Shown: positions 26,804 to 35,617, counted from the stretch's first letter. The stretch is 64,000 nt of DNA from Bradyrhizobium sp. WSM1417 (GCF_000515415.1 NZ_KI911783.1:7861831-7925830), one strand, 5' to 3'. The notes: a model not told the origin generated them from the letters alone. A program made the numbers and translations.

Positions 26804-27886
26804 TCAAATCACCTTTTTGATCCAGTTGTGCGGATCATTGGTGCGGCCGTACTGGATGTCGACGAGCTGCTTGCGCAGGCCCATGGCGACGGGGCCGGCG
26901 GCGCCGCCCGAGATCTCGAAATCGCCGCTCACTGAGCGCACTGTGCCGATCGGCGAGATCACGGCGGCCGTGCCGCAGGCAAACGCCTCCTTCAGCTTGC
27001 CGCTTGCCGCATCCTTGCGCCACTGGTCGAGCGAGTACGGCTCCTCGCGCACGGTCTTGCCGGCGTCTTTGGCCAGCGCGATGATGGAATCGCGGGTGAT
27101 GCCGGGCAGGATGGTGCCGAGCGGCGGCGTCGAGAGCGAGCCGTCGTCGAACACGAAGAACACGTTCATGCCACCGAGCTCCTCGATGTAGCGCCGCTCG
27201 ATCGCATCGAGAAAGACGACCTGATCGCAGCCGTGCTGGATCGCTTCGGCCTGGGCGCGCAGGCTTGCGGCATAGTTGCCGCCGCATTTGACGGCGCCGG
27301 TGCCGCCGACCGCAGCGCGCGTGTAGTTCTCGGACACCCAGATCGAGACTGGCGCGGGGCCGCCCTTGAAGTAGGAGCCGACCGGCGAGGCGATCACCGC
27401 GAAAATGTATTCGGACGAGGGCTTGACGCCGAGGAAGGTCTCGCTCGCGATCATGAAGGGGCGCAGGTAAAGACTGCCCTCGCCGCCCGGCATCCAGGCG
27501 CGATCGATGCGCACGACCTGCTCGACCGCCTCGATGAAGACGTCTTCAGGGAGCTGCGCCATCGCCATGCGGTCGGCCGAGTCCTTGAAGCGCCGCGCAT
27601 TGGCGTCGGGACGGAACAGGTTCACGCCGCCGTCGTCGCGCTTGTAGGCCTTGAGGCCTTCAAAAATTTCCTGGGCGTAGTGCAGGACGGCGCCGGCCGG
27701 ATCGAGCTGGAAATTGGTGCGCGCCTCGACACGCGCCTCGTACCAGCCGCCCTTGGCCTGGTTGTAGCGGACCACCGCCATGTGGTCGGTGAAGACCCGC
27801 CCGAAGCCGGGGTCGACCAGCTTGGCGACCCGATCCTTCTCGGACGTCGGATTGGATGCGGGCTGGATGTCGAATTTCATGCTCAT
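26804..27886 (-). CDS. ilvE: Branched-chain amino acid aminotransferase
   Basis: The product is 360 residues, type with the longer N-terminus; starts at 27886 (MSMKF) or 27880. It is a fold-type IV PLP enzyme: HYAQEIFEGLKAYKR, the PLP-lysine region VKCGGNYAASLRAQ, IEELGGMNVFFVFDDG and TPPLGTILPGITRDS. It interconverts Leu, Ile and Val with their 2-oxo acids using glutamate. It diverges from the MarR-family gene at 28226 across a 339-base gap. Confidence 0.95.
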   Translation of the reverse strand: MSMKFDIQPASNPTSEKDRVAKLVDPGFGRVFTDHMAVVRYNQAKGGWYEARVEARTNFQLDPAGAVLHYAQEIFEGLKAYKRDDGGVNLFRPDANARRFKDSADRMAMAQLPEDVFIEAVEQVVRIDRAWMPGGEGSLYLRPFMIASETFLGVKPSSEYIFAVIASPVGSYFKGGPAPVSIWVSENYTRAAVGGTGAVKCGGNYAASLRAQAEAIQHGCDQVVFLDAIERRYIEELGGMNVFFVFDDGSLSTPPLGTILPGITRDSIIALAKDAGKTVREEPYSLDQWRKDAASGKLKEAFACGTAAVISPIGTVRSVSGDFEISGGAAGPVAMGLRKQLVDIQYGRTNDPHNWIKKVI

Positions 27887-28225
27887 GTCCTTGCCTCCCG
27901 CTGCCGGTGGCGGCGCCGTTCTGGCACCCGCCTGCCCCGATTTGGGCCCGGCTGGCTCGATTGGTTTCTGGCCGGACCGCCGCCAGCCTTGTTACGGCCG
28001 GTTTCCGTGGCCAGCATGTCACCGAGGACATGCTTTTGCGGAAGACGGAAGTCCAGTATGTTTTGCCGAAATGCCGTTCGACAATCGCACGGTAGATCTG
28101 CTCCGGCCGTCGCCGCCTGTCCGGCCCACTGTGGCCGCCTTGCTTCGAAGCCCACCCGACGCGAAACGATCTAAAATTTCGTGCGGGCTAATCGTTTTGT
28201 AACATTGAGACCAAGATACGTCAAT
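27887..28225. promoter_or_regulatory. Divergent promoter region of ilvE and the MarR-RR-HK operon
   Basis: This 339-base stretch has no convincing gene. It is GC-rich except for 28160-28225. There an inverted repeat AAACGAT-N20-ATCGTTT (28164-28170 and 28191-28197) lies 28 bases upstream of the MarR start and is a reasonable autoregulatory operator candidate. Promoter positions are not assigned. Confidence 0.4.
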
Positions 28226-28765
28226 ATGCCTGACATAAATTTCGCGACTCCTTCTCAAGACGCTGCCGGGCCGCGGCCGGCGGCAGACGACGGAGGCAAT
28301 TTGCGCTGGGATATCATCGAACTGCTGTTCTTCGCCTATCGCGATTTCGTCGGCGATCCCGACCAGGAGCTGGAGGCGTTCGGCTTCGGCCGGGCCCATC
28401 ATCGCGTCATGCACTTTGTCTATCGTTATCCAGGTCTCAAGGTCGCCGACCTCCTCGACGTCCTGCGCATCACCAAGCAGTCGCTCGGCCGAGTGCTCAA
28501 GCAGCTCCTGGACGAGGGCTATATCGTCCAGAAGACCGGCGACAATGATCGCCGCCAACGCCTGCTGTTTGCGACTCCGAAGGGCGAGGCTCTGGTGCAG
28601 AAGCTCGCCGGCCTCCAGACCACGCGCATCACCAAGGCGCTCGCCGAGATGACGCCGCAGGATGCCGAGACCGTCAAGCGCTTCCTGCGCGCGATGATCG
28701 ACCGCGACGATCCGGACAAGGTGCTCGAGACGATCTTTGCCAGCGTCAATCAGGACAAGGAGTGA
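28226..28765 (+). CDS. MarR-family transcriptional regulator (PetP-like)
   Basis: The product is 179 residues from MPDINFATPSQ; the frame opens 15 codons earlier. The winged-helix core is ADLLDVLRITKQSLGRVLKQLLDEGYIVQ with wing DNDRRQRLLFATPKG. Its stop overlaps the response-regulator GTG start by 4 bases. In Rhodobacter the PetP (MarR)/PetR (OmpR) pair shows the same order; the ligand is unknown. Translational coupling suggests all three products are made together. Confidence 0.9.
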   Translation: MPDINFATPSQDAAGPRPAADDGGNLRWDIIELLFFAYRDFVGDPDQELEAFGFGRAHHRVMHFVYRYPGLKVADLLDVLRITKQSLGRVLKQLLDEGYIVQKTGDNDRRQRLLFATPKGEALVQKLAGLQTTRITKALAEMTPQDAETVKRFLRAMIDRDDPDKVLETIFASVNQDKE

Positions 28766-29493
28766 CCGTGCCGCTCGCTGCCACGCTCGCACGCCCGCCG
28801 GCACGCCCCGCCGACGATGCCCCGCATCTCCTGCTGGTCGACGACGACCGCCGCATCCGCGATCTGCTCTCGCGCTTCCTTGCTGGCGAAGGGTATCGCG
28901 TCTCGACCGCCGCCAGCGCCAGTGACGCCCGCGCGAAGCTGATGGGCCTGCACTTCGACCTCTTGATCCTCGATGTCATGATGCCCGGCGAGACCGGCTT
29001 CGATCTCGCCCGTTTCATCCGGACCTCGTCCTCGGTGCCGATCGTGATGCTGACGGCGCGGCACGAAGCCGAAGCGCGCATCGAGGGCCTGCAGATCGGT
29101 GCCGACGACTACGTCGCAAAGCCGTTCGAGCCGCGCGAGCTTGCGCTGCGCATCAACAACATTCTCAAGCGCGCCGCGCCGCCGCCACAGGCCGCTGCGG
29201 TCGAGAAGATCGCGTTTGGTCCGTACATCTACCACCTCGAGCGCGGCGAATTGCGCCAGGGCGATGACGTCATTCACCTCACCGACCGCGAGCGCGAGAT
29301 GCTGCGGATCCTGTCGGAGACACCGGGCGAGACCGTGCCGCGTAGCGCGCTGACCGGCAATGGCAGCGTCAACGAGCGCGCCGTCGACGTGCAGATCAAC
29401 CGCCTGCGGCGCAAGATCGAGACCGATCCCGCCAATCCGCTGTTCCTCCAGGCCGTGCGCGGCATCGGCTACCGGCTGGTAGCCTCGCCATAA
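28762..29493 (+). CDS. OmpR-family response regulator (PetR-like)
   Basis: The product is 243 residues, starting with GTG in a 4-base overlap with the MarR gene. Receiver domain: LLLVDDDRRIR with acidic DDD at 27-29 and phospho-Asp 71 in LILDVMMPGE, Thr in MLTAR and Lys in YVAKPF. The DNA-binding winged helix ends with VDVQINRLRRKIE and VRGIGYRLV. It should be phosphorylated by the kinase encoded next and act on target promoters. Confidence 0.95.
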   Translation: MTVPLAATLARPPARPADDAPHLLLVDDDRRIRDLLSRFLAGEGYRVSTAASASDARAKLMGLHFDLLILDVMMPGETGFDLARFIRTSSSVPIVMLTARHEAEARIEGLQIGADDYVAKPFEPRELALRINNILKRAAPPPQAAAVEKIAFGPYIYHLERGELRQGDDVIHLTDREREMLRILSETPGETVPRSALTGNGSVNERAVDVQINRLRRKIETDPANPLFLQAVRGIGYRLVASP

Positions 29494-29510
29494 AGAGTGA
29501 AGCGCCACCG

Positions 29511-30899
29511 ATGAGCACGATCGATAGCGGCCTGACGCTTTTGAAGAGCGCCGCCGGCCGCGTCTCCGCCGCCAATGGCTGGATGGGCAATGCGTTCAAG
29601 GGCTGGATGCCGACCGGCCTCTACGCGCGTGCGCTGCTGATCATGATCGTGCCGATGGTGATCCTGCAATCGGTCGTCGCCTTCGTGTTCATGGAGCGGC
29701 ACTGGAACACCGTGACGCGCCGCCTGTCGGCCGCGGTGGTGCAGGACATCGCCGCGCTGATCGACGTCTACAAGGGCTATCCTCAAGACAAGGATCGCGA
29801 CCAGATCCGCCGCATCGCGCAGCAGCGCCTCGGCCTCGTGGTCGATTTCCTCCCGGCCGGCGACATGCCGCCGCCGGGACCGAAGCCGTTCTTCTCGCTG
29901 CTCGACCAGACACTGTCGGTGCAGCTCGGCCGCCAGATCGGGCGCTCCTTCTGGATCGACACGGTCGGCCGCTCCAACCTCGTCGAGATCCGGATCCAGC
30001 TCGACGACGCCGTGATGCGCGTGTTCGCGCAGCGCAGCGCCGCCTATGCCTCGAACTCCGAGATCTTCCTGTTCTGGATGGTCGGAACGTCCTCGATCCT
30101 GCTGATCGTCGCGGTGCTATTCCTGCGCAACCAGATCAAGCCGATCCTGCGACTTGCCGACGCCGCTGAAAGTTTTGGCAAGGGCCGCGAGGCGCCGAAT
30201 TTCCGCCCGCGCGGTGCGCGCGAGGTGCGGCGCGCATCGGTCGCCTTCCTGGAAATGAAGTCGCGCATCGAGCGGACGATGGAGCAGCGCACCGCGATGC
30301 TTGCCGGCGTCAGCCACGATCTGCGCACGATCCTGACGCGGTTCAAGCTCGAGCTGGCGCTGATCGGCGACAGCCCCGAAATGGAGGGCATGCGCAAGGA
30401 TGTCGACGAGATGTCGATGATGCTCGAGGATTACCTCGCCTTTGCCCGCGGCGATTCCGGCGAGCAGTCGCAGCCGACCGACATGGCCCAGGCGCTCGAG
30501 GAGCTGCGCAGCGACGCCGAACGCCACGGCCACACGGCGACCGTCGCGTTCAACGGCCTGCCCGTGGTCACGGTGAAGCCGGCCTCGTTCAAGCGCTGCC
30601 TCGCCAACCTCGTCACCAACGCCGCCCGCTACGGCAAGAGCATCGCCATCACCGGCCAGCGCGATCACCGTTATTTGACCGTGACGGTCGACGATGACGG
30701 GCCGGGCATTCCCGCCCATTTACGCGAAGAGGTGTTCAAGCCGTTCCTGCGGCTGGACAACGCCCGCAACCAGGACGAAGGCGGCACGGGCCTCGGCCTC
30801 GCCATCGCCCGCGACATCGCCCGTTCGCATGGCGGCGACATCACACTTGGCGACAGCCCGATGGGCGGATTGAGGGCGAGCGTGCGGATACCGGTTTAA
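29511..30899 (+). CDS. EnvZ-like sensor histidine kinase
   Basis: The product is 462 residues. Transmembrane helices lie near 42-60 and 186-206 around a periplasmic sensor of about 125 residues. A HAMP segment (207-258) precedes the H-box LAGVSHDLRTILTRFKLEL with His 269. The ATPase part has N-box RCLANLVTNAARYGK, G1 DDGPGI and G2 GGTGLGLAIARD. It starts 17 bases after the response-regulator stop and completes a coherent three-gene operon. The signal is unknown; the periplasmic domain resembles EnvZ. Confidence 0.95.
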   Translation: MSTIDSGLTLLKSAAGRVSAANGWMGNAFKGWMPTGLYARALLIMIVPMVILQSVVAFVFMERHWNTVTRRLSAAVVQDIAALIDVYKGYPQDKDRDQIRRIAQQRLGLVVDFLPAGDMPPPGPKPFFSLLDQTLSVQLGRQIGRSFWIDTVGRSNLVEIRIQLDDAVMRVFAQRSAAYASNSEIFLFWMVGTSSILLIVAVLFLRNQIKPILRLADAAESFGKGREAPNFRPRGAREVRRASVAFLEMKSRIERTMEQRTAMLAGVSHDLRTILTRFKLELALIGDSPEMEGMRKDVDEMSMMLEDYLAFARGDSGEQSQPTDMAQALEELRSDAERHGHTATVAFNGLPVVTVKPASFKRCLANLVTNAARYGKSIAITGQRDHRYLTVTVDDDGPGIPAHLREEVFKPFLRLDNARNQDEGGTGLGLAIARDIARSHGGDITLGDSPMGGLRASVRIPV

Positions 30900-30907
30900 C
30901 CGGCTCT

Positions 30908-31073
30908 TCACCTCGCCCCCGCTTGCGGGGAGAGGTCGAATTCGATCGCTGATCGAATTCGGGTGAGGGGGTACAGGTCCCTCAACAATCGCGCGTGTGG
31001 AGAGAGGCCCCTCACCCCAACCCTCTCAGTGCGAGCGAAGCTCGTCGCGGCCCCGTAAGAACGGGGCGAGGGA
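30908..31073. repeat. Dispersed intergenic repeat, class B, copy 3 (inverted relative to copy 1)
   Basis: It begins TCACCTCGCCCCCGCTTGCG and ends CCCCGTAAGAACGGGGCGAG. This matches copy 1 at 7173-7312 in reverse orientation, including the TTCTTACGGGG block. A GAATTCGATCGCTGATCGAATTC palindrome is inserted inside. It lies between convergent genes. Confidence 0.8.
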
Positions 31074-31093
31074 GCGCACCGGCCGCGCGGGAC

Positions 31094-31621
31094 CTACTTC
31101 GGCAGCAGCGCTTTCAGCTTGTCCATGTCACGCACGTTCATCTTGAAGCCGCCGGGCATCACGATGTCACCGGGCTTCTGGTCCGGCTTGCAGGCCCCCA
31201 TCCATTTCGCTTCGAGCTGCATGGTCGTGTCGCGGCCCGCCGCGCCGGCGGCGCCGCCTTGCGCGTGCGACGACGTCTTCACCGTATAGGCCGAATTGAA
31301 ATCGCCGGTGATCTCAGCATGCGAGGTCGTGCTGATGCCGGCGACATTGCATTCGGAATCGCCGACATAGCCGGTCGCGGTCTTCTTGATGTCCTGCTTG
31401 GCGCAGATCTGCTTGGCCATCGGTGAGACGTTGTTGTTCATCTCCTTGTCGACGGTCTCGTCGGTGCAGTGCTGCATAGTCATCTCGGGCACCTGCGTGC
31501 CGGTCCTGACCATCTTCAATTCCCACAGCCCCGCCTTGCGCACCGGCAGATCGTCGGCACAGGCCGCACTCGCCGACAACACAACAAGGGCCGAGCCGAG
31601 CAAAGCGAATTTGCGCGTCAT
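31094..31621 (-). CDS. DUF3617-type periplasmic protein
   Basis: The product is 175 residues from MTRKFALLGSALVVLSASAACA, a clear signal peptide. The mature part starts DDLPVRKAGLWELKMV and carries several Cys residues (for example QHCTDETV, QICAKQD, GDSECNVAG), typical of DUF3617, with the terminal GACKPDQKPGDIV. It is periplasmic with likely disulfides; function unknown. The upstream codons of the longer open frame have no signal character. Confidence 0.85.
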   Translation of the reverse strand: MTRKFALLGSALVVLSASAACADDLPVRKAGLWELKMVRTGTQVPEMTMQHCTDETVDKEMNNNVSPMAKQICAKQDIKKTATGYVGDSECNVAGISTTSHAEITGDFNSAYTVKTSSHAQGGAAGAAGRDTTMQLEAKWMGACKPDQKPGDIVMPGGFKMNVRDMDKLKALLPK

Positions 31622-31665
31622 GTGGGAAGCTCCCGGCTGCGAGATGGCGGCGCTACGAAAGCGCC

Positions 31666-31959
31666 TCAGTAGAGCGTGCGGATCGGCTGGTCGGCGGCGC
31701 CATAGGGCACCCAGCGGCACGAGAACGAGATGTAGCCGCCCTCATAGGCCTGCACCGCCAGGAATTTGGCGACCTTGCCGTAGCGCGCACAGTGATCGAC
31801 CGCGACCTGCCGCGCATCGACCTGGGTTGCCATTGAATAGGCGATGATGCCGCCGGTGTCGTTGCCCTTGAACGGAGGCACCGGAAGCAGATCGGCGCGC
31901 GCCGACTGGCTCGCCATCATACCCAGGGCAAGTAGACCCGCGGCCGCAATGATTCGCAT
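31666..31959 (-). CDS. Small secreted hypothetical protein
   Basis: The product is 97 residues from MRIIAAAGLLALGMMASQSARA, a clear signal peptide. The mature part contains two Cys (DHCARYG and SFSCRWVPYG) that may form a disulfide, with an aromatic C-terminus (TLY). It lies 44 bases before the DUF3617 gene in the same direction, so both may be co-transcribed. A start 3 codons earlier is possible. No family recognised. Confidence 0.7.
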   Translation of the reverse strand: MRIIAAAGLLALGMMASQSARADLLPVPPFKGNDTGGIIAYSMATQVDARQVAVDHCARYGKVAKFLAVQAYEGGYISFSCRWVPYGAADQPIRTLY

Positions 31960-32141
31960 TCCCGTCACTCCGATTGATTGGCGGCAGTTTACGGTGCCGG
32001 CGCGGCGGTGGAAAGAACGGAAGACCCCTCTAGTGCAGCATTGCGGTCAACTCGTCGGCAAGTGTTGCCGCGCTGCACTTGACCTCCTCCGGCCTTCGCG
32101 GCACCGTCCCACCCTCACAGATCATGCTGTCTGGATCATCC

Positions 32142-32606
32142 ATGCGCGCCTCGACCTTCCCGAAATCGCTCCGCTTTGCCGCCGTGCTCGGCCTCCTGTT
32201 CGGGGTGCTGTCGCTCGGCGAGGCCAGGGCCGCCAATCCGCTGGAGCTGAATTTCTGGCTGAGCGGGCCGCGCTATGACGGCAACGTCTCCGAATGCGAC
32301 AGGGCGCTGCCGACGATCGCCAGCCAGTTCTGGGAGAAAGAAAGCTCGTTCTGGAATTCCTCGTTGAAGATCACCGGCTTTTCGGCTGTTCACGAGACCG
32401 CGTTCCGGCCCTGGGCCTCCGACAACATCCCGCGCCGCTATTGCACCGGTGAGGCCATGCTCACGGACGGCAAGCTGCGCAAGGTGCATTTCTCGATCGT
32501 CGAGGATGGCGGCTTCGCCGGCTACGGCCAGGGCGTCGAATGGTGCGTGGTCGGGCTCGACCGCAACTGGGCCTACAACCCAGCCTGCCGCGCCGCCAAG
32601 CAATAA
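32142..32606 (+). CDS. Secreted hypothetical protein, cysteine-containing
   Basis: The product is 154 residues from MRASTFPKSLRFAAVL; an in-frame ATG at 32079 would add 21 residues. A signal peptide ends near EARAANP. The mature part has SECDRALPTIASQFWEKESSFW, RYCTGEAML, WCVVGLDRNW and NPACRAAKQ, with four Cys likely paired in the periplasm. No named family is certain. Same direction as the RNase T2 gene 114 bases on. Confidence 0.72.
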   Translation: MRASTFPKSLRFAAVLGLLFGVLSLGEARAANPLELNFWLSGPRYDGNVSECDRALPTIASQFWEKESSFWNSSLKITGFSAVHETAFRPWASDNIPRRYCTGEAMLTDGKLRKVHFSIVEDGGFAGYGQGVEWCVVGLDRNWAYNPACRAAKQ

Positions 32607-32720
32607 TTGCGCTGATCCGGACCGATCAGGCGGCCCAACGATGGTCGCCCGAAATTTGTTCTTGAAATGTTCCTATCGCCTGCTAGGCTCGTCTGCACAG
32701 TCTAGTTGAGGGGCGTCGCC

Positions 32721-33413
32721 ATGTTTTATTCCAGATTGCATTCGTTCTCCCGCCTGATGATCTCGCTAACACTTGCGGCCGGGCTGGCTGCGTCGGCCGG
32801 TGGCGCAAAGGCCCAGGACAAGCGGCAGAACACGCCCGGCGAATTCGATTTTTATGTGCTGTCGCTGTCGTGGTCGCCCTCCTTCTGCGAAGAGGCGGCG
32901 GAGCGCGGCGGCCGCTCGCAGATCCAGTGCAGCGGACGGCCCTACGCTTTCGTGGTGCATGGTCTGTGGCCGCAATATGAGAACGGCTTTCCGGAATATT
33001 GCCAGCGGCCGTCGCCGCGGCTGAACCGCAGCATCGTCTCCTCCATGCTCGATCTGATGCCGGCGCCGGGGCTGATCTTCAACGAGTGGGACAAGCACGG
33101 CACCTGCTCGGGGCTCGCCGACCGCAGCTATTTCGAGACGATCCGGAAGGCCCGCGCCGCGATCAAGATTCCGGCCGAATATCTCGATTTGTCGCAGGCC
33201 AAGACCCTGGCGCCGGCGGAGGTGGAGGAAGCCTTCATCAAGGCCAATCCGGGCCTCAGCAATGCCGCCGTCTCGATCACCTGCAACCGGACGCGGCTGT
33301 CGGAAGTCCGCATCTGCCTCAGCAAGGACCTGCAATTCCGCGCCTGCGAGGAGATCGACCGCCGTGCCTGCCGCCGCGACCAAGTGGCGATGCCGCCGAT
33401 CCGGGGTGGGTAA
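32721..33413 (+). CDS. Secreted ribonuclease T2
   Basis: The product is 230 residues from MFYSRLHSFSRLM with a signal peptide ending GGAKA. The two active-site blocks are present: CAS I FVVHGLWPQY and CAS II FNEWDKHGTCSG, both with catalytic His. Several Cys fit the family's disulfides. The enzyme cleaves RNA in the periplasm through 2',3'-cyclic intermediates, probably for nutrient scavenging. The upstream ATG 5 codons earlier is disfavoured by signal-peptide geometry. Confidence 0.93.
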   Translation: MFYSRLHSFSRLMISLTLAAGLAASAGGAKAQDKRQNTPGEFDFYVLSLSWSPSFCEEAAERGGRSQIQCSGRPYAFVVHGLWPQYENGFPEYCQRPSPRLNRSIVSSMLDLMPAPGLIFNEWDKHGTCSGLADRSYFETIRKARAAIKIPAEYLDLSQAKTLAPAEVEEAFIKANPGLSNAAVSITCNRTRLSEVRICLSKDLQFRACEEIDRRACRRDQVAMPPIRGG

Positions 33414-33465
33414 CCCAGGCGTCGTGCCTCTTTGCTCAGGCCGTCACGTGGCGTAGTGCTCTTGC

Positions 33466-34326
33466 ATGAATTACCGCCATGCCTTTCACGCCGGAAGCTT
33501 CGCTGACGTCATCAAGCACATCGTGCTGGCACGCATCATCACCTATCTCCAGGACAAGCCGGGCGCGTTTCGCGTCATCGACACCCATGCCGGCGCCGGC
33601 CTTTACGATCTCGAAAGCGACGAGGCGCGCCGCGGCGGCGAGTGGCTGACGGGCATTGCGCGGCTGATGCAGGCGCGGCTGTCGAACGACGCCATGGCGC
33701 TGACCAAGCCCTATCTCGACATCGTCCGCGCCTTCAATCCGAAGGGCGAGCTCAAGGCCTATCCGGGCTCGCCGCTGATCGCGCGCGCCCTGATGCGGCC
33801 GCAGGACCGCCTCGTCGCCTGCGAAATCGAGCCGAAGGCGCGCAAGGCGCTGATCGGTGTGCTGCGCCACGACGAGCAGGCCCGCGTGGTCGACCTCGAC
33901 GGCTGGATGGCGTTGCCGGCTTTCGTGCCGCCGAAGGAACGGCGTGGGCTCGTGCTGATCGACCCACCGTTCGAGGCAAAGGACGAGTTCGAAAAGCTCG
34001 GAGAGGCCTTCTCGGCCGCTTTCGCGAAATGGCCGACCGGTATCTATGTAATCTGGTATCCCGCCAAAAGCCGGCGCGCCACCGATGCGCTGGTGCAATC
34101 AGTGGCGCGGCTCGCAGCCGCAGCAAAACCGCCGGGAAAATGTCTGCGCCTCGAATTCAGCGTGGCGCCGCAGGCCGACGGCGCAGCTCTCACCTCCACC
34201 GGGCTCTTGATCGTCAATCCTCCTTACACACTGCACGGCGAGCTCAAGACGATCCTGCCTGAGCTGGAAATGCCGCTCGGCCAGGGTGGCGCTGCCAGAT
34301 TCCGATTAGAGGTGCCGAGACCGTAA
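33466..34326 (+). CDS. rlmJ: 23S rRNA (adenine(2030)-N6)-methyltransferase RlmJ
   Basis: The product is 286 residues. It begins MNYRHAFHAGSFADVIKHI, the RlmJ N-terminus, then a SAM site RVIDTHAGAGLYDL and the catalytic VLIDPPFEAKDEF block (DPPF type). YPGSPLIARALMRPQDRL is another family block. It methylates 23S rRNA during assembly. It starts 53 bases after the RNase T2 stop. Confidence 0.96.
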   Translation: MNYRHAFHAGSFADVIKHIVLARIITYLQDKPGAFRVIDTHAGAGLYDLESDEARRGGEWLTGIARLMQARLSNDAMALTKPYLDIVRAFNPKGELKAYPGSPLIARALMRPQDRLVACEIEPKARKALIGVLRHDEQARVVDLDGWMALPAFVPPKERRGLVLIDPPFEAKDEFEKLGEAFSAAFAKWPTGIYVIWYPAKSRRATDALVQSVARLAAAAKPPGKCLRLEFSVAPQADGAALTSTGLLIVNPPYTLHGELKTILPELEMPLGQGGAARFRLEVPRP

Positions 34327-34522
34327 CACTCCGGCATCTTGGGAAAAATATGCAGGAGCGGTGGTCAATCTGCAGAGAACCGTATTATGCTGTTGCGGTG
34401 ACTGGCTTTACGTTCCGCTTCCGCGAATGGTTGCGGCGGAGTGAAGGCCTAAGAAAGATCCAGTCGGACCGAATGGTCTGCCCAAGGATGGCCAGCTCCC
34501 GGGCTTCGTAAGGCCCGGTCAT

Positions 34523-34548
34523 GTCGTGACGTGCGTCTGCGTCACGAC
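34523..34548 (+). promoter_or_regulatory. Hairpin directly upstream of the cold-shock start region
   Basis: Perfect 9-bp stem GTCGTGACG (34523-34531) with CGTCACGAC (34540-34548), 8-base loop, immediately before GGAGGAGCAATG. A second small hairpin (CCGGGC/GCCCGG) lies at 34499-34518. Cold-shock mRNAs are commonly controlled through 5' structure; a role here is inferred. Confidence 0.5.
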
Positions 34549-34575
34549 GGAGGAGCAATGAGGGGGAGTTTCCCG

Positions 34576-34791
34576 ATGGCCATGACGGGAACGGTCAAGT
34601 TTTTCAACGGTGAGCGCGGCTACGGATTCATCAAACCGGACGACGGGGGCCGCGACGTCTTCGTACATATTACTGCTGTGGAGCGGGCCGGACTGAAGGA
34701 CCTTGCCGAAGGACAGCGTATTACTTTCGAAGTCGAACCGGACAAGAAGGGCAAGGGGCCGAAGGCGGTCGATTTGGTCATCCTGCCCTAG
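34576..34791 (+). CDS. Cold-shock protein (CspA family)
   Basis: The product is 71 residues from MAMTGTVKFFNGERGYGF. RNP1 KFFNGERGYGFI and RNP2 DVFVHI are intact, the hallmark nucleic-acid-binding strands. An in-frame ATG at 34558 after GGAGG is an alternative; AGGGGGAG favours the 34576 start. It acts as an RNA chaperone. A long untranslated region of about 250 bases with stable hairpins precedes it. It is convergent with an outer-membrane gene. Confidence 0.93.
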   Translation: MAMTGTVKFFNGERGYGFIKPDDGGRDVFVHITAVERAGLKDLAEGQRITFEVEPDKKGKGPKAVDLVILP

Positions 34792-34804
34792 CGAGCCTGG
34801 CGTA

Positions 34805-34834
34805 AAAAAAATCCCGGCCGCAAGCGGCCGGGAG
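34805..34834 (-). terminator. Rho-independent terminator of the outer-membrane protein gene
   Basis: On the minus strand a stem CCCGGCCGC/GCGGCCGGG with a 2-base loop is followed by a run of eight Ts (34805-34812 on the plus strand reads As). It lies 29 bases past the stop at 34863. Confidence 0.88.
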
Positions 34835-34862
34835 GTTGGTCCGGTATTTTCTTCTTTAGCTA

Positions 34863-35486
34863 TCAGAAGTGATAGTTCACGCCTGCGCGCACAACGCTGG
34901 CGCTATAGCCGTTTGACACGCCTGTAATTGCGAACTGACTCGTCGACAGATCGATGTAGAGATATTCGAGCTTGGCACTCCAGTTCGGCGCGAACCCGAC
35001 TTCCGCGCCGGCACCGATGGTCCAGCCGGCGCTGGTGTGCGACTCGGTCCAGCCGAACGTCTGCGCGCGCAGCTCGCCGAAGGCGAGGCCCGCTGTGCCA
35101 TAGAACAGCACGTTGCTGAAGGCGTAGCCGGCGCGGCCGCGCAGGGTACCGAACCACGGATTGGAGAACTTCCACGGCGCGAAGGTGTCGTCGGCACCGG
35201 CGGCCTGGATGTCGCCCTCGACGCCGAACACCCATGGGCCGGTCTGGAAATTGTAGCCGGCCTGAACGCCGCCGACGAAGCCCGAGGGTTTGGCGGGATT
35301 GTTGTTCACCGAACCCCATTCGTAGCCAAGATTGGCACCGAGATACGGGCCGGCCCAGCTATAGGCATTGAGCGGCTGATTGACCGTGTAGGGCGCACGC
35401 TGCCCATAATTGAGATCGGCGGCCTCTGCCGAAGCCGTCCAGCCGACTGCAGCCAACACGGCTGCGCCCACAACGAGCCCCTTCAT
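34863..35486 (-). CDS. Outer-membrane beta-barrel protein (Omp25/Omp31/RopB type)
   Basis: The product is 207 residues from MKGLVVGAAVLAAVGW with a signal peptide ending AEA/AD. The mature part has alternating strand patterns: WAGPYLGANLGYEW, GFVGGVQAGYNF, VFGVEGDIQAAG, LRGRAGYAF, LFYGTAGLAFGE, and a terminal YSASVVRAGVNYHF ending in Phe as barrels do. This is the small eight-stranded surface-antigen barrel family of rhizobia and Brucella. It has its own terminator and an upstream TTAA-N7-TTAAC site. Confidence 0.92.
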   Translation of the reverse strand: MKGLVVGAAVLAAVGWTASAEAADLNYGQRAPYTVNQPLNAYSWAGPYLGANLGYEWGSVNNNPAKPSGFVGGVQAGYNFQTGPWVFGVEGDIQAAGADDTFAPWKFSNPWFGTLRGRAGYAFSNVLFYGTAGLAFGELRAQTFGWTESHTSAGWTIGAGAEVGFAPNWSAKLEYLYIDLSTSQFAITGVSNGYSASVVRAGVNYHF

Positions 35487-35601
35487 CACACACTCCAACG
35501 CAACTGCCGCCACCGGTGCGATGCCCGCGCCGCCGCGCCAGGCAAAACCGCATGGTTACGGAACCACCACTTTTTCGCGTAAGATTTATCGAGAGTTTTA
35601 A

Positions 35602-35617
35602 GTTAAAGGCCTGTTAA
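35602..35617 (-). promoter_or_regulatory. Candidate CtrA box (TTAA-N7-TTAAC)
   Basis: On the minus strand TTAACAGGCCTTTAAC matches the CtrA consensus exactly. It lies 116 bases upstream of the outer-membrane gene start and 120 bases upstream of uvrC on the other strand. A further inverted repeat GCCTGTTAA/TTAACAGGC overlaps it (35609-35643). Regulation is inferred from consensus only. Confidence 0.4.
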
